This document shows, in pieces, positions 1-7,479 of a stretch of DNA of 13,508 nucleotides. The position numbers and the translations under genes were made by a program. Source of the stretch: Prolixibacteraceae bacterium (GTDB taxonomy: Bacteria; Bacteroidota; Bacteroidia; Bacteroidales; Prolixibacteraceae); the NCBI GenBank assembly GCA_003537645.1, contig DPRM01000019.1, positions 51,669 through 65,176 on the forward strand, given 5' to 3'. How positions within the stretch are numbered: the stretch's first letter is position 1; each line of letters opens with the position of its first letter. Below the pieces are notes generated by a model. The model was not told where the DNA came from. It saw only the letters and a list, made by a program, of their open reading frames with translations, and did not search any database.

Positions 1-80
1 GATGAACTTTGCGCCATTGCCTGCATTTGCAACAAGAGCAGTAAGCCAAGGAAAACATTCTGGATAAGTTTCAATATCAT
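1..80 (-). CDS. Exported protein, N-terminal fragment (runs off window)
   Basis: An ATG at 78-80 on the minus strand opens a frame of 26 codons that leaves the window still open. It reads as a clean signal peptide: short basic start (MILKLIQ), a leucine-rich core at about residues 9-17, then a signal peptidase I-type site AMA|QSS after residue 23. It starts 35 bp after the GH74 stop codon on the same strand, a spacing like the 56-57 bp gaps between the upstream enzyme genes, so it is probably the fourth gene of that operon. The product cannot be named from 26 residues. By context another secreted carbohydrate-active enzyme or binding protein is likely, but this is inference. The signal peptide is convincing and the start is the only sensible one. 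Confidence 0.72.
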   Translation of the reverse strand, partial: MILKLIQNVFLGLLLLLQMQAMAQSS

Positions 81-115
81 GGGAATTATAGTGTCTAATG
101 TTTAGAAAGGAATAT

Positions 116-2542
116 TTACTGTACAATAAGCTTTTGACCAAAGTTCAATCCATCTGATGTCACCTTTACAAGATAAATTCCCTTATTCAATCCTGCATCT
201 ATAGTCAATTTTCCTTTGTAATTACGAATGACCTTTTCAAATAGCATTCTGCCCTGGTTGTCAAAAATATGAAGGGTTGCTTTTTGGGATGTCATTGGAA
301 TCTCAATTGAAAATTTCCCAGCCTGAGTTGGATTGGGGTAAATGACCATTTCATTAAGGGTACTTTTGGTTTCTATCGCATTAGGACTATCAAGGTTCCA
401 ATAAATCAAACCCCGCCCTAAGATGCCCGACATATATACCCTTCCGAAGACATTCATATCACCAAATACAAGGGTTGTACCACCGAATTGGTGAGCATTG
501 TCGTTGACACGGGTCCAGCTTGCTCCTTTGTTTGTCGACCTGAACAACCCGTTCACTCCACCTACCGTTCCCCAGATAAAAACAGTGGGATAAGATGCAG
601 AGGCATCCGCCTTACCAATACCGACCGCGCTACAACTGGTAACATTTGAAATCTTTGTAAATGTTGCTCCATGATCGGTAGAATATTTTAACCCATTGTC
701 AATTAGTGGCACCCATAAATGCCCTTCATATCCGGGTACAGCACGGATATAAGTTTGCGTCCAGGGAGCCGATGATGCACCGGGCGTACCGATAGCCGTG
801 AAGCTGGTGCCACTATTGCTGGAAACGTACATCTTTCCCGCAGACAGATCATGGATGTAAAAGTAATTACTATTTACTTTGTCGGCTACAGGAAATGCAT
901 TCGATACCGTCATCCCAGTTACATTGTTCCACGTTCCCCCATTATTAGTAGTATAATAGGTAGAACTGGATCCGCCGGGACAATGAAGTATAGTTTTTCC
1001 ATCTGCACTGATGCCAGCACTTCCTCCTGAAGCTTTAGTGGAAGCGCAAGCCGTCCATGTAGATCCTTGATTGGCAGAATAGTAAACCTTAGTACTGCCA
1101 ACTCTCACCACATTGCTTGTGCTTGTTCCCGCATAATCAACACTCCAGTTTGATCCATCGGCTGGCTGATGTGTTTGCGCCGGATAAGTGGTAAGGTTAT
1201 TGTGGACAAAGCCTGTAATATCCCCGAATACGGAAATGAATGGGCCACCCGGTATACTTACCCCACCTGTTAAGCCTGTTTCTTCCAATCCTTTCACATC
1301 CAATTTCCAGCTTGGATTGCTTGCATCCATATTGGAACAGATAAAAATGCCGTTTCCGGAAACTGCTCGTACCTCGGCCGAATTGCCTGGCGTAAATTCG
1401 ATTGAACCTGCCCAATGCAACTGTCCGTTAGTCCACCCAATGCCATTTTTATTATATGTACTGTTCGATCCATTCTTCAAGGTCCAGCTTGTACCTCCAT
1501 TGGTCGACAGGTACACAAAATCCCCCCAGGTAGTCCCATACTGATTATTGTTGTACTTATTGATGGTCGATACTGCTACCCTGTTTGCATTGGAAGGATC
1601 AATGCTTACCCCTCCATAGGAATAATTGTTGCTGTTTGGCGTTACATTGGTCCATGTGCCTGTGGATGTGTCGAGCTTATAAACTCTGCCTGAGCCACAA
1701 TTCCATGGGCCATCTGCGTCAGCATAAACAACATACATGGTATTGCCTGCGAGTACTGCCCTGTGAGACATAAAAGTGGTAATAGGTGAAATATCTGTAA
1801 ATGTCACTCCCCCATCGGTACTCTTGTAAATATTCGCTCCATCGATGCGGGAAACTCCTATGTACATGGTTTGCGTTACTCCACTTTCAACACTGCTTGA
1901 AGGATCGTACAGGACAAAGCAAATCCCATTGTCATTTGGGGTCGTAGTTACGCCGTTCCATGCAAGATTCCATGTGCTGCCTCCGTTGGTGCTTTTCCAC
2001 AATCCGTTTCGCCTGGTTCCGCAGAAAAGGATGTTGCTGTTGTGAGGATCTATAGTGAGACGTTCTCCTGTCGAGCGCCCCATTCCGTTTCCATGCGCCT
2101 TGAACTTAGAGGTCACATCAACAATGGTAAATGAATTTCCTTTGTCGGTAGATTTTAATATGGCTGTTTTTCCATAATCAAAATAATCCATGCCACATAG
2201 CAAATAGATGTTATTTGCATTTTGTGGATCAATGGCCATGGACTCCACCCCTGAGAAACCTTTTTGGTTAGCTGGCACCCAGTCAAGTAATGATATCCAA
2301 TTATTGTTTGAAGCATCCAGACGGTAAGCCCCACCGACATCTGTACGGCAATAGATATCACCGGAAGTTTGGTGAGTAATAACACCCGTTACAAAACCAC
2401 CTCCCCCAATGGGTGTAATATTGCAGGAATATTGACTATAAGATTCCATAGCTGATATCAGGCTAATACCTATCAACATGAACGCTGCTATGAATCGAGG
2501 TGAATTATATAAAGTACTGAAATTTGCAGTTTTTGTTTTCAT
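116..2542 (-). CDS. GH74 xyloglucanase with T9SS sorting domain
   Basis: Predicted secreted xyloglucan-hydrolysing enzyme of glycoside hydrolase family 74, 808 residues. A signal peptide covers about residues 1-36, with a long polar start, hydrophobic core 18-31 and Q37 as probable mature end. The GH74 opening follows: IGGGGFVTG (45-53), then RTDVGGAYR (66-74) and LLDWVP (85-90). In characterised GH74 enzymes the Asp in RTDVGGAYR and the Asp in the later GD-x-x-GF motif are the catalytic pair; here these are D68 and D441 (GDITGF, 440-445). At least nine BNR/Asp-box motifs (S-T-D/N-x-G-x-T/S-W/F) occur at about 131, 184, 241, 346, 489, 531, 574, 621 and 669, as expected for two seven-bladed propellers. 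Residues 731-808 form a type A Por sorting domain (YPNP at 735-738, GIYLV 788-792), so the enzyme should be exported across the outer membrane and surface-anchored or released. Last complete gene of the minus-strand enzyme operon. Endo versus reducing-end exo action cannot be decided by eye. Confidence 0.92.
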   Translation of the reverse strand: MKTKTANFSTLYNSPRFIAAFMLIGISLISAMESYSQYSCNITPIGGGGFVTGVITHQTSGDIYCRTDVGGAYRLDASNNNWISLLDWVPANQKGFSGVESMAIDPQNANNIYLLCGMDYFDYGKTAILKSTDKGNSFTIVDVTSKFKAHGNGMGRSTGERLTIDPHNSNILFCGTRRNGLWKSTNGGSTWNLAWNGVTTTPNDNGICFVLYDPSSSVESGVTQTMYIGVSRIDGANIYKSTDGGVTFTDISPITTFMSHRAVLAGNTMYVVYADADGPWNCGSGRVYKLDTSTGTWTNVTPNSNNYSYGGVSIDPSNANRVAVSTINKYNNNQYGTTWGDFVYLSTNGGTSWTLKNGSNSTYNKNGIGWTNGQLHWAGSIEFTPGNSAEVRAVSGNGIFICSNMDASNPSWKLDVKGLEETGLTGGVSIPGGPFISVFGDITGFVHNNLTTYPAQTHQPADGSNWSVDYAGTSTSNVVRVGSTKVYYSANQGSTWTACASTKASGGSAGISADGKTILHCPGGSSSTYYTTNNGGTWNNVTGMTVSNAFPVADKVNSNYFYIHDLSAGKMYVSSNSGTSFTAIGTPGASSAPWTQTYIRAVPGYEGHLWVPLIDNGLKYSTDHGATFTKISNVTSCSAVGIGKADASASYPTVFIWGTVGGVNGLFRSTNKGASWTRVNDNAHQFGGTTLVFGDMNVFGRVYMSGILGRGLIYWNLDSPNAIETKSTLNEMVIYPNPTQAGKFSIEIPMTSQKATLHIFDNQGRMLFEKVIRNYKGKLTIDAGLNKGIYLVKVTSDGLNFGQKLIVQ

Positions 2543-2598
2543 AGAACTAGATATGGTTAAAGTAAAAGTATAAACCTCATTATTTGCAATGAGATGAA

Positions 2599-4491
2599 TT
2601 ACTTTGCAACTGAAAATCGTTTGGTTACACTATAATGATTGTTTTTTACCGATACAAGGTAAACTCCCCTTGTTAATGAAGAAACATCCATAGACACAGG
2701 TGAATGACCGTCAAAATTTACAATTGAATTCTTCACATTTCTTCCCATCAGGTCGGATACCATAATTTCTGTTGGGGCAGCAATATTAGAATTTAAACTG
2801 ATATTTAACTGATCACTTACAGGATTTGGGAAAATAAGCAATTCCGGCGACTTATCCCTGAATTCAGAAATTCCCGTAACGGTAGATTTCAATATAACTG
2901 CTGTTGTTGAAAGCTTGGGAACGGTAATCGTGAATGAATTGGAAGAAACGGCAACAGAACCAGCCTTCAATGCGTTGCTGGTATGCGACTTAAATGTCTC
3001 GGAAGATGGCAGGGAGGCTAACTGGAGAGTCTTAAAACTGGCATCGGGAGCCGAAAATCCCGCAAGGTTCACGGTCACCTTTCGAGCCAAATTCATATCA
3101 CGATTTACAATAATGACTGTCATCGAATCAGCGGCTTCATTCACTGTGGTGTATGCCGAAACGGTATTTTCAAGAGTAGAAACACTTGATACACTGTATT
3201 TTTTCGCATTGCGGCTGAACAGGTGCAGCGATTCCCACATGCCTGTAAACCAATTCCAGGGTGTAAAGTATTCGACCCCATTGTTGGCAAAGGTTCCAAG
3301 GTGGGTGGCATAAATAACCGAAGCAAGGTTGGGTTCGTTTGGCCCGGGGCTCCACTCGCTAAGTCCAAGCTTGATTCCATGATTTGCACCGTAGTGCTTT
3401 GTAAGCCAATCGTTGATGCGCTGGAAAATGTATTCCTTTTTTGAAGAAGTATCCCAGCCTCCATTTATGGTGTATAATCCATTTGCTCCCGGATAATTGT
3501 AATTCTTGTCGTAAAAGGCTCGGTGGTTTTGCAGTGCATCAGCATCAGTCGGTGCATAGGGGTAATGGTGAATGTCAAAAACGTCGAGCACCCTTATTCC
3601 GGAAGCCTTTTCCTCATCGGCGCACCGTTTAATGAAATACTCGAACCAGCTATAATACTTTCCATCAATCCTGATACTCTCTTCGCCCCATTTATACCAC
3701 TGCCATTCGCTGGTAGTAACTGGTCCGCAAATTTTAATTTCAGGAAACAGGGCACGTGCTTTTTTTGCAACCTCGATATAATTATCCATAAATTTCGATG
3801 CGGAAATTAATGTTGGCATTACATCATCATGCGTTCCGTTCCACACATCGGCCTCATTGTCCATGCTCCAATAAAGGAACTGATTCTTATTCAACCCGAT
3901 GCCCTTCGAACCAAACCAATGGTTCAGAATCTCAACGGTTGAATCGGCAGGCCATTCCTGAGTATAAAGGTTGACATTGCCTTCAACAGCTGCTTTCCCC
4001 TGTTTTACGCCAGTGGTATTGGGAGTGCCACCGCCAGCCAGATTTTGATGAACACCTTCCCACCATTGCGATTGATTGTATCCCCAATCGTTAAAATTAT
4101 GAGCGGTACTCGAAGCGACTCTGCCCAATAACTGAAATGCCCACATTACCTGCATGGCCGGATGATCTTTAGCTACTTTTTTTGAAGTCGCATCCCAATC
4201 GTTGGCGTAAACATTGTTATACCAGTCGGGATGACTTCCTATCTTTTTGCGCCAATTGTATTTGGTGGCATTGTTCCCGCCATTTGTGCGGGCAAAACGC
4301 AAACCGGCATCTTTATAAAATGTTGCTGGTTTGTCGAAACTCTCATTCCGCCCGTAGATATAAGGAGAAACAGCCTTTTTGTTCAATGCTGCATTGACAG
4401 TAACAGTAACATCCTGTGCTTGAATTGTGATGAATGACAAACAAAAAAGCATCAGTAACAGATGAGTTGGGTTCATCGATTTTGCTTTCAT
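2599..4491 (-). CDS. GH44 endoglucanase/xyloglucanase with T9SS sorting domain
   Basis: Predicted secreted beta-1,4-glucanase of family GH44, 630 residues; characterised GH44 enzymes cut cellulose derivatives and often prefer xyloglucan. A signal peptide spans residues 1-25 (IQA|QD). The N-terminal part has the GH44-like SPYIYG (42-47) and a GGN…YNW stretch near 71-80. The acid/base is probably E213 in WSMDNEADVW (208-217) and the nucleophile E379 in LGLSEW (375-380), with TPWNW (410-414) at a late barrel strand. After the barrel comes a beta-domain (about 430-535), then a T9SS type A tail (about 549-630, with FPNP at 554-557 and GVYLVSV at 609-615). It starts 57 bp after the GH43 stop and ends 56 bp before GH74, so it is co-transcribed. 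ATG at 4489-4491 is taken as the start; an internal ATG five codons in would also keep a signal peptide. No Shine-Dalgarno is seen. The family call rests on motif recall, without alignment. Confidence 0.86.
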   Translation of the reverse strand: MKAKSMNPTHLLLMLFCLSFITIQAQDVTVTVNAALNKKAVSPYIYGRNESFDKPATFYKDAGLRFARTNGGNNATKYNWRKKIGSHPDWYNNVYANDWDATSKKVAKDHPAMQVMWAFQLLGRVASSTAHNFNDWGYNQSQWWEGVHQNLAGGGTPNTTGVKQGKAAVEGNVNLYTQEWPADSTVEILNHWFGSKGIGLNKNQFLYWSMDNEADVWNGTHDDVMPTLISASKFMDNYIEVAKKARALFPEIKICGPVTTSEWQWYKWGEESIRIDGKYYSWFEYFIKRCADEEKASGIRVLDVFDIHHYPYAPTDADALQNHRAFYDKNYNYPGANGLYTINGGWDTSSKKEYIFQRINDWLTKHYGANHGIKLGLSEWSPGPNEPNLASVIYATHLGTFANNGVEYFTPWNWFTGMWESLHLFSRNAKKYSVSSVSTLENTVSAYTTVNEAADSMTVIIVNRDMNLARKVTVNLAGFSAPDASFKTLQLASLPSSETFKSHTSNALKAGSVAVSSNSFTITVPKLSTTAVILKSTVTGISEFRDKSPELLIFPNPVSDQLNISLNSNIAAPTEIMVSDLMGRNVKNSIVNFDGHSPVSMDVSSLTRGVYLVSVKNNHYSVTKRFSVAK

Positions 4492-4548
4492 AGGTTTCAG
4501 AATAGGGTTTAATTTGTAATGGTTAAATGGTTAATCTTCAATCGTTAA

Positions 4549-6147
4549 TCATTCAGGCAACTTTGCATCTTCTTCATAATCAAACCAATCAAAATCAGCT
4601 GGATTGGTATTTTTGCTGCCATTTCCCGAAGCATACATTCCAATAAAGTTACCGGTAAAGCCACCAACGACTTCAGTCGATAAATCTTTGGTTGCTGCTT
4701 TTCCAACCAAAACAGCCTTCTGTCCTTCTTTTTGCATCCAGAATTGATACTCAAGATCGGTTGAGCTGATTCTCAAAACAATGTCGCCATCAGGAATTTC
4801 TTTTGAAACAGCACTAAACTCTTTGTCCTTCAGATATTTTCGAAGTAGCACCACCCGTTTTCCGTCACGCAATGTAATCAGAAAGTCGTAGTGGTTGGCA
4901 TCATCAGCACGCACCACCAAACCCGCTTCTTCGTTGCTTGCAGTAGGAACAAAGCTTATTTTGGCAGAGGCAACCATATCGAATGCTGTTTGACGGCGAC
5001 CAACAAATGCAGGTGAATCTTTCTCCTTGAAGCTAATTTTTGAACCTTTCAGCCTAAGAAAACCCGGTTTTTCCATTAACGACCAATCATCGGAATGCGG
5101 ATTCCGAATGAAATTCCAGTTCAGTCCTAAGTCTGACAGATTAAAATCATCGCGCACAGGTTCCTTTTCCCAGATATGTTGCGGTAAGTTTGGCACTGGA
5201 TATTCCTCTTTCACAATGCCATCGGTTCCCACTTTGGGCCAGCCATCGGCATTCCAGGTAACCGGGGCCAGAAAGGTTTCGCGTCCCAGGTGATGATAGT
5301 TGCCGTTTCGGGGTCTGAAACCCAGACAAACCAACCACCAGCTATTATCCGGAAGTTGCAACAAATCGGCATGGCCAATGGCCTGAAACGGGTGATCGGA
5401 GGCATTCATGTTTGAAACAACCGGGTTGATTGGGCTTGCTTCAAACGGCCCATAGGGTGACTTACTTCGCTGAATGACTTCGCGGTGCTGATAACCGGTT
5501 CCGCCTTCTGCCGACATTAAGTAATAATAATCGTTTACCTTGTACATGTGAGGTCCTTCAGGAGCAGAACCACCCAGACCTGCTGCAACCAGTTTTAATG
5601 GTTTGTGGAACTTATCGGTATTAAGATCAAGCGTTCCCACTAAAAAACTACCCTTGTTGTCAGGGCTAAGGTAATAGACACTGTCGTTTTCGAACATGAG
5701 CGATGGGTCAACATACCAGTTGTTTAGCCAATGAGGATCGGACCACGGACCGGCAGGATTGGTGGCTGTTACATAAAAAACCCCTTGTGAACCCCGGCCA
5801 CCATAGTTGGTACAAATTACATAAAAAGTGCCATCGTGATAGCGGATTGTTGGGGCATACTGGCCGCCTGTGCCTGAAGCTGCACCCATTAAAGGATTAT
5901 TTGCGGGGGTTGACAATGCGTGGCCAATTAATTTCCAATGCACCAAATCCTTACTTTGGTAAATGGGCACTCCCGGAAAATATTCGAAAGTAGATGTGAT
6001 CAGGTAATAATCTTCGCCCACCCGGCAAATGCTCGGATCGGGATTCATTCCGGTTAAAATTGGATTTTTGAAAGTAGTTTGACCATTTACTGAACCTTTC
6101 CAAAAGATCATGGCCAGAACCATCAATACGATAATTTTTGTTTGCAT
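4549..6147 (-). CDS. GH43 alpha-L-arabinofuranosidase/beta-xylosidase, periplasmic
   Basis: Family 43 glycosidase that removes arabinofuranose or xylose from hemicellulose fragments, 532 residues from the preferred start. The five-bladed propeller occupies about residues 27-320. The three GH43 acids are visible: base D37 (NPDP, 35-38), pKa modulator D147 (YVDPSL) and acid E197 (PEGPH, 196-200); HHLGRE (285-290) is also typical. Residues about 330-530 form the C-terminal concanavalin A-like domain (RDDFN near 332, ending DFDWFDYE). The frame stays open to a GTG at 6181-6183, but the ATG at 6145-6147 is preferred: it gives a normal signal peptide (1-22, VNG|QT) behind an A-rich leader, and the GTG lies inside a promoter-like -7 box. 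There is no sorting tail or lipobox, so a periplasmic location is inferred. First gene of the enzyme operon. The context (GH74, GH44, GH2) suggests side-chain trimming of xyloglucan; the exact sugar specificity and GH43 subfamily are not readable here. Confidence 0.88.
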   Translation of the reverse strand: MQTKIIVLMVLAMIFWKGSVNGQTTFKNPILTGMNPDPSICRVGEDYYLITSTFEYFPGVPIYQSKDLVHWKLIGHALSTPANNPLMGAASGTGGQYAPTIRYHDGTFYVICTNYGGRGSQGVFYVTATNPAGPWSDPHWLNNWYVDPSLMFENDSVYYLSPDNKGSFLVGTLDLNTDKFHKPLKLVAAGLGGSAPEGPHMYKVNDYYYLMSAEGGTGYQHREVIQRSKSPYGPFEASPINPVVSNMNASDHPFQAIGHADLLQLPDNSWWLVCLGFRPRNGNYHHLGRETFLAPVTWNADGWPKVGTDGIVKEEYPVPNLPQHIWEKEPVRDDFNLSDLGLNWNFIRNPHSDDWSLMEKPGFLRLKGSKISFKEKDSPAFVGRRQTAFDMVASAKISFVPTASNEEAGLVVRADDANHYDFLITLRDGKRVVLLRKYLKDKEFSAVSKEIPDGDIVLRISSTDLEYQFWMQKEGQKAVLVGKAATKDLSTEVVGGFTGNFIGMYASGNGSKNTNPADFDWFDYEEDAKLPE

Positions 6148-6182
6148 ACATTTTTTTTTACAAATTCTTATCTGAATGCTCA

Positions 6183-6190
6183 CAAAGCTA
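6183..6190 (-). promoter_or_regulatory. Putative Bacteroidota -7 promoter box (TAGCTTTG)
   Basis: The minus strand reads TAGCTTTG here, an exact match to the TAnnTTTG -7 element described for the Bacteroidota housekeeping sigma factor. A TTTG-type -33 partner lies upstream but about 25 bp away, longer than the usual 19-21, so the -33 half is weak. Transcription would begin near 6175-6178, giving a 5' leader of about 30 nt before the GH43 ATG at 6147. Placed in the 148 bp gap between the AraC gene and GH43, it is the best candidate promoter for the GH43-GH44-GH74 operon. Confidence 0.5.
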
Positions 6191-6295
6191 GCGGAACTTG
6201 ATTATTCACCTTTCACAAAAAGTGACAATCTGTTTGCAGAATTGGTATTTGGAAGAAATGTTAGCACAAATGGTCTAATACTTTTACAAAAAGCA

Positions 6296-7423
6296 TCATA
6301 TTTTGTGTTTTTCGCGGTATTCAGTGGGACTGATCTGCAATTCGGATTTAAATACCCTGTTAAAGTGACTTTGATTGTTGAAGCCCACTTTGAAAGCGAT
6401 TTCTCCGATATTAAGCTCTTTATCAAGCAGTAATCGCTTTGACTCGTTGATTCGCAAACGATTGATATATGTTTTAAAATTACAACCAAACTGATTTTGT
6501 ATATCATTCGTTATTCTGCGCTGGCTAACGCCTGTTTCGCCAGAAACAAGATCCAGGGTAAGTTCGCTGTTGTGAAAATTGTTGTTGATAAAATCAACAA
6601 AATCTGATTTAGAACTTTCAATCGTTTTATTTTCAATCGCTTTATAGGTAATAGTTATCGTTTGTTTTTTCTCCCTTATATTTTCAACAAGGTACAAGGC
6701 GGCGAAAAAAAGCAGAATAAATAACAGCTCCAGAACTATTACAAAGATGATGAGCGGTTTATTGTTTCTCGAAAAGGCCATTGAGTAAATCTCAATGGAT
6801 TGTGTTTTTCCGGTATTGGCAGTAAATGCACTGCTCACATTGATTGTTTCCAGATTTTTCAAATCCGGTTTGATAGTCGATGCATTTTCAATCCGGTTAC
6901 TCTCTCCCCACCAGTCGGGTATCTCAAATTTGTCAGTACTGATTTTGTAAGTATTAATTCCTGATGAAATTTTAAAAATGTGGTAAAATAAAATTTCCGG
7001 ACTAGTCCCGTTATCTTTTTTAATGGAGTTCTGCGTAACCAAAGCGATTCCAACACCATTTATTTCACGCCCCTCCAGTCTTATTTTTAGCTGGTTATAA
7101 TGCCCCAGATTAATTGATTTGCTTTCTTTTGGTCCGATATTTATTCCAGCATAAGGAGTACCTATTTGATTGCTAATTTGATAGTCGAGCTTAATGACAC
7201 TATCAGTAACAAGCTTTTTAAGGATTTTTGAATTACCACCTGCAGTACTATCGGAGTAAAATTTATAATCAAAAATCTGGTTATTGGGGAAAACAGGAAA
7301 ATCTTTAATACTTGAAAAATATACAAGAATTATAGTCCCAAAAACCAATACGGGCCCTGTACTCCATAAGAACAATTTTGATTTGAGTACCTTTATTGCT
7401 ATCCTATAATGAAAAAAGTGCAT
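6296..7423 (-). CDS. Transmembrane AraC-family regulator with periplasmic sensor-like domain
   Basis: A 375-residue predicted transcription regulator anchored in the inner membrane. The order of parts is: short cytoplasmic start (1-18), hydrophobic helix (about 19-37), a 180-residue extracytoplasmic segment (about 40-220), a second helix (about 223-246), a charged linker, then an AraC/XylS helix-turn-helix domain (about 275-373). The HTH carries the usual features: LVSGETGVSQRRITNDI as the first helix pair, and IGEIAFKVGFNNQSHFNRVFK with ISPTEYR at the end. The extracytoplasmic segment is rich in alternating beta-type residues and has a WWGESNR patch (171-177) followed by LKNLETINV (188-196). 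This resembles jelly-roll, carbohydrate-binding-type domains, but that is a visual impression. It lies 56 bp after the other AraC gene and 148 bp before GH43, so it probably senses a sugar in the periplasm and controls this cluster. The start is the only ATG before the first helix. Confidence 0.85.
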   Translation of the reverse strand: MHFFHYRIAIKVLKSKLFLWSTGPVLVFGTIILVYFSSIKDFPVFPNNQIFDYKFYSDSTAGGNSKILKKLVTDSVIKLDYQISNQIGTPYAGINIGPKESKSINLGHYNQLKIRLEGREINGVGIALVTQNSIKKDNGTSPEILFYHIFKISSGINTYKISTDKFEIPDWWGESNRIENASTIKPDLKNLETINVSSAFTANTGKTQSIEIYSMAFSRNNKPLIIFVIVLELLFILLFFAALYLVENIREKKQTITITYKAIENKTIESSKSDFVDFINNNFHNSELTLDLVSGETGVSQRRITNDIQNQFGCNFKTYINRLRINESKRLLLDKELNIGEIAFKVGFNNQSHFNRVFKSELQISPTEYREKHKI

Positions 7424-7479
7424 TTATAACTCTATTTTTATGTATCCGTTCTACATTCAAATATTCACACAAACAATAT

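Noticed and set aside
1188..1544. 118-codon open frame on the plus strand inside the GH74 gene
   Set aside because: It lies wholly opposite a well supported gene, has no recognisable domain, and its composition is what the complement of repeated Asp-box codons would give.
116..2542. Sialidase, because of the many BNR/Asp-box repeats
   Set aside because: The RTDVGGAYR and GDITGF motifs with their two aspartates are GH74 features; Asp-boxes alone are shared by many propeller proteins.
6151..6159. Run of nine T (A on the coding strand) as a phase-variable tract in GH43
   Set aside because: With the preferred ATG at 6147 the run is in the untranslated leader, so slippage would not shift the frame. 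A-rich leaders are normal in this phylum.
6148..6183. GTG start for GH43 at 6183 giving a 544-residue protein
   Set aside because: It would add a charged 12-residue extension in front of a complete signal peptide and overlaps a perfect -7-like box.
6199..6224. TTCACC/TTTCAC/GTGA repeats in the gap before GH43 as an operator
   Set aside because: The matching arms are only four to five bases and AT-rich, well within chance for a gap of this size.
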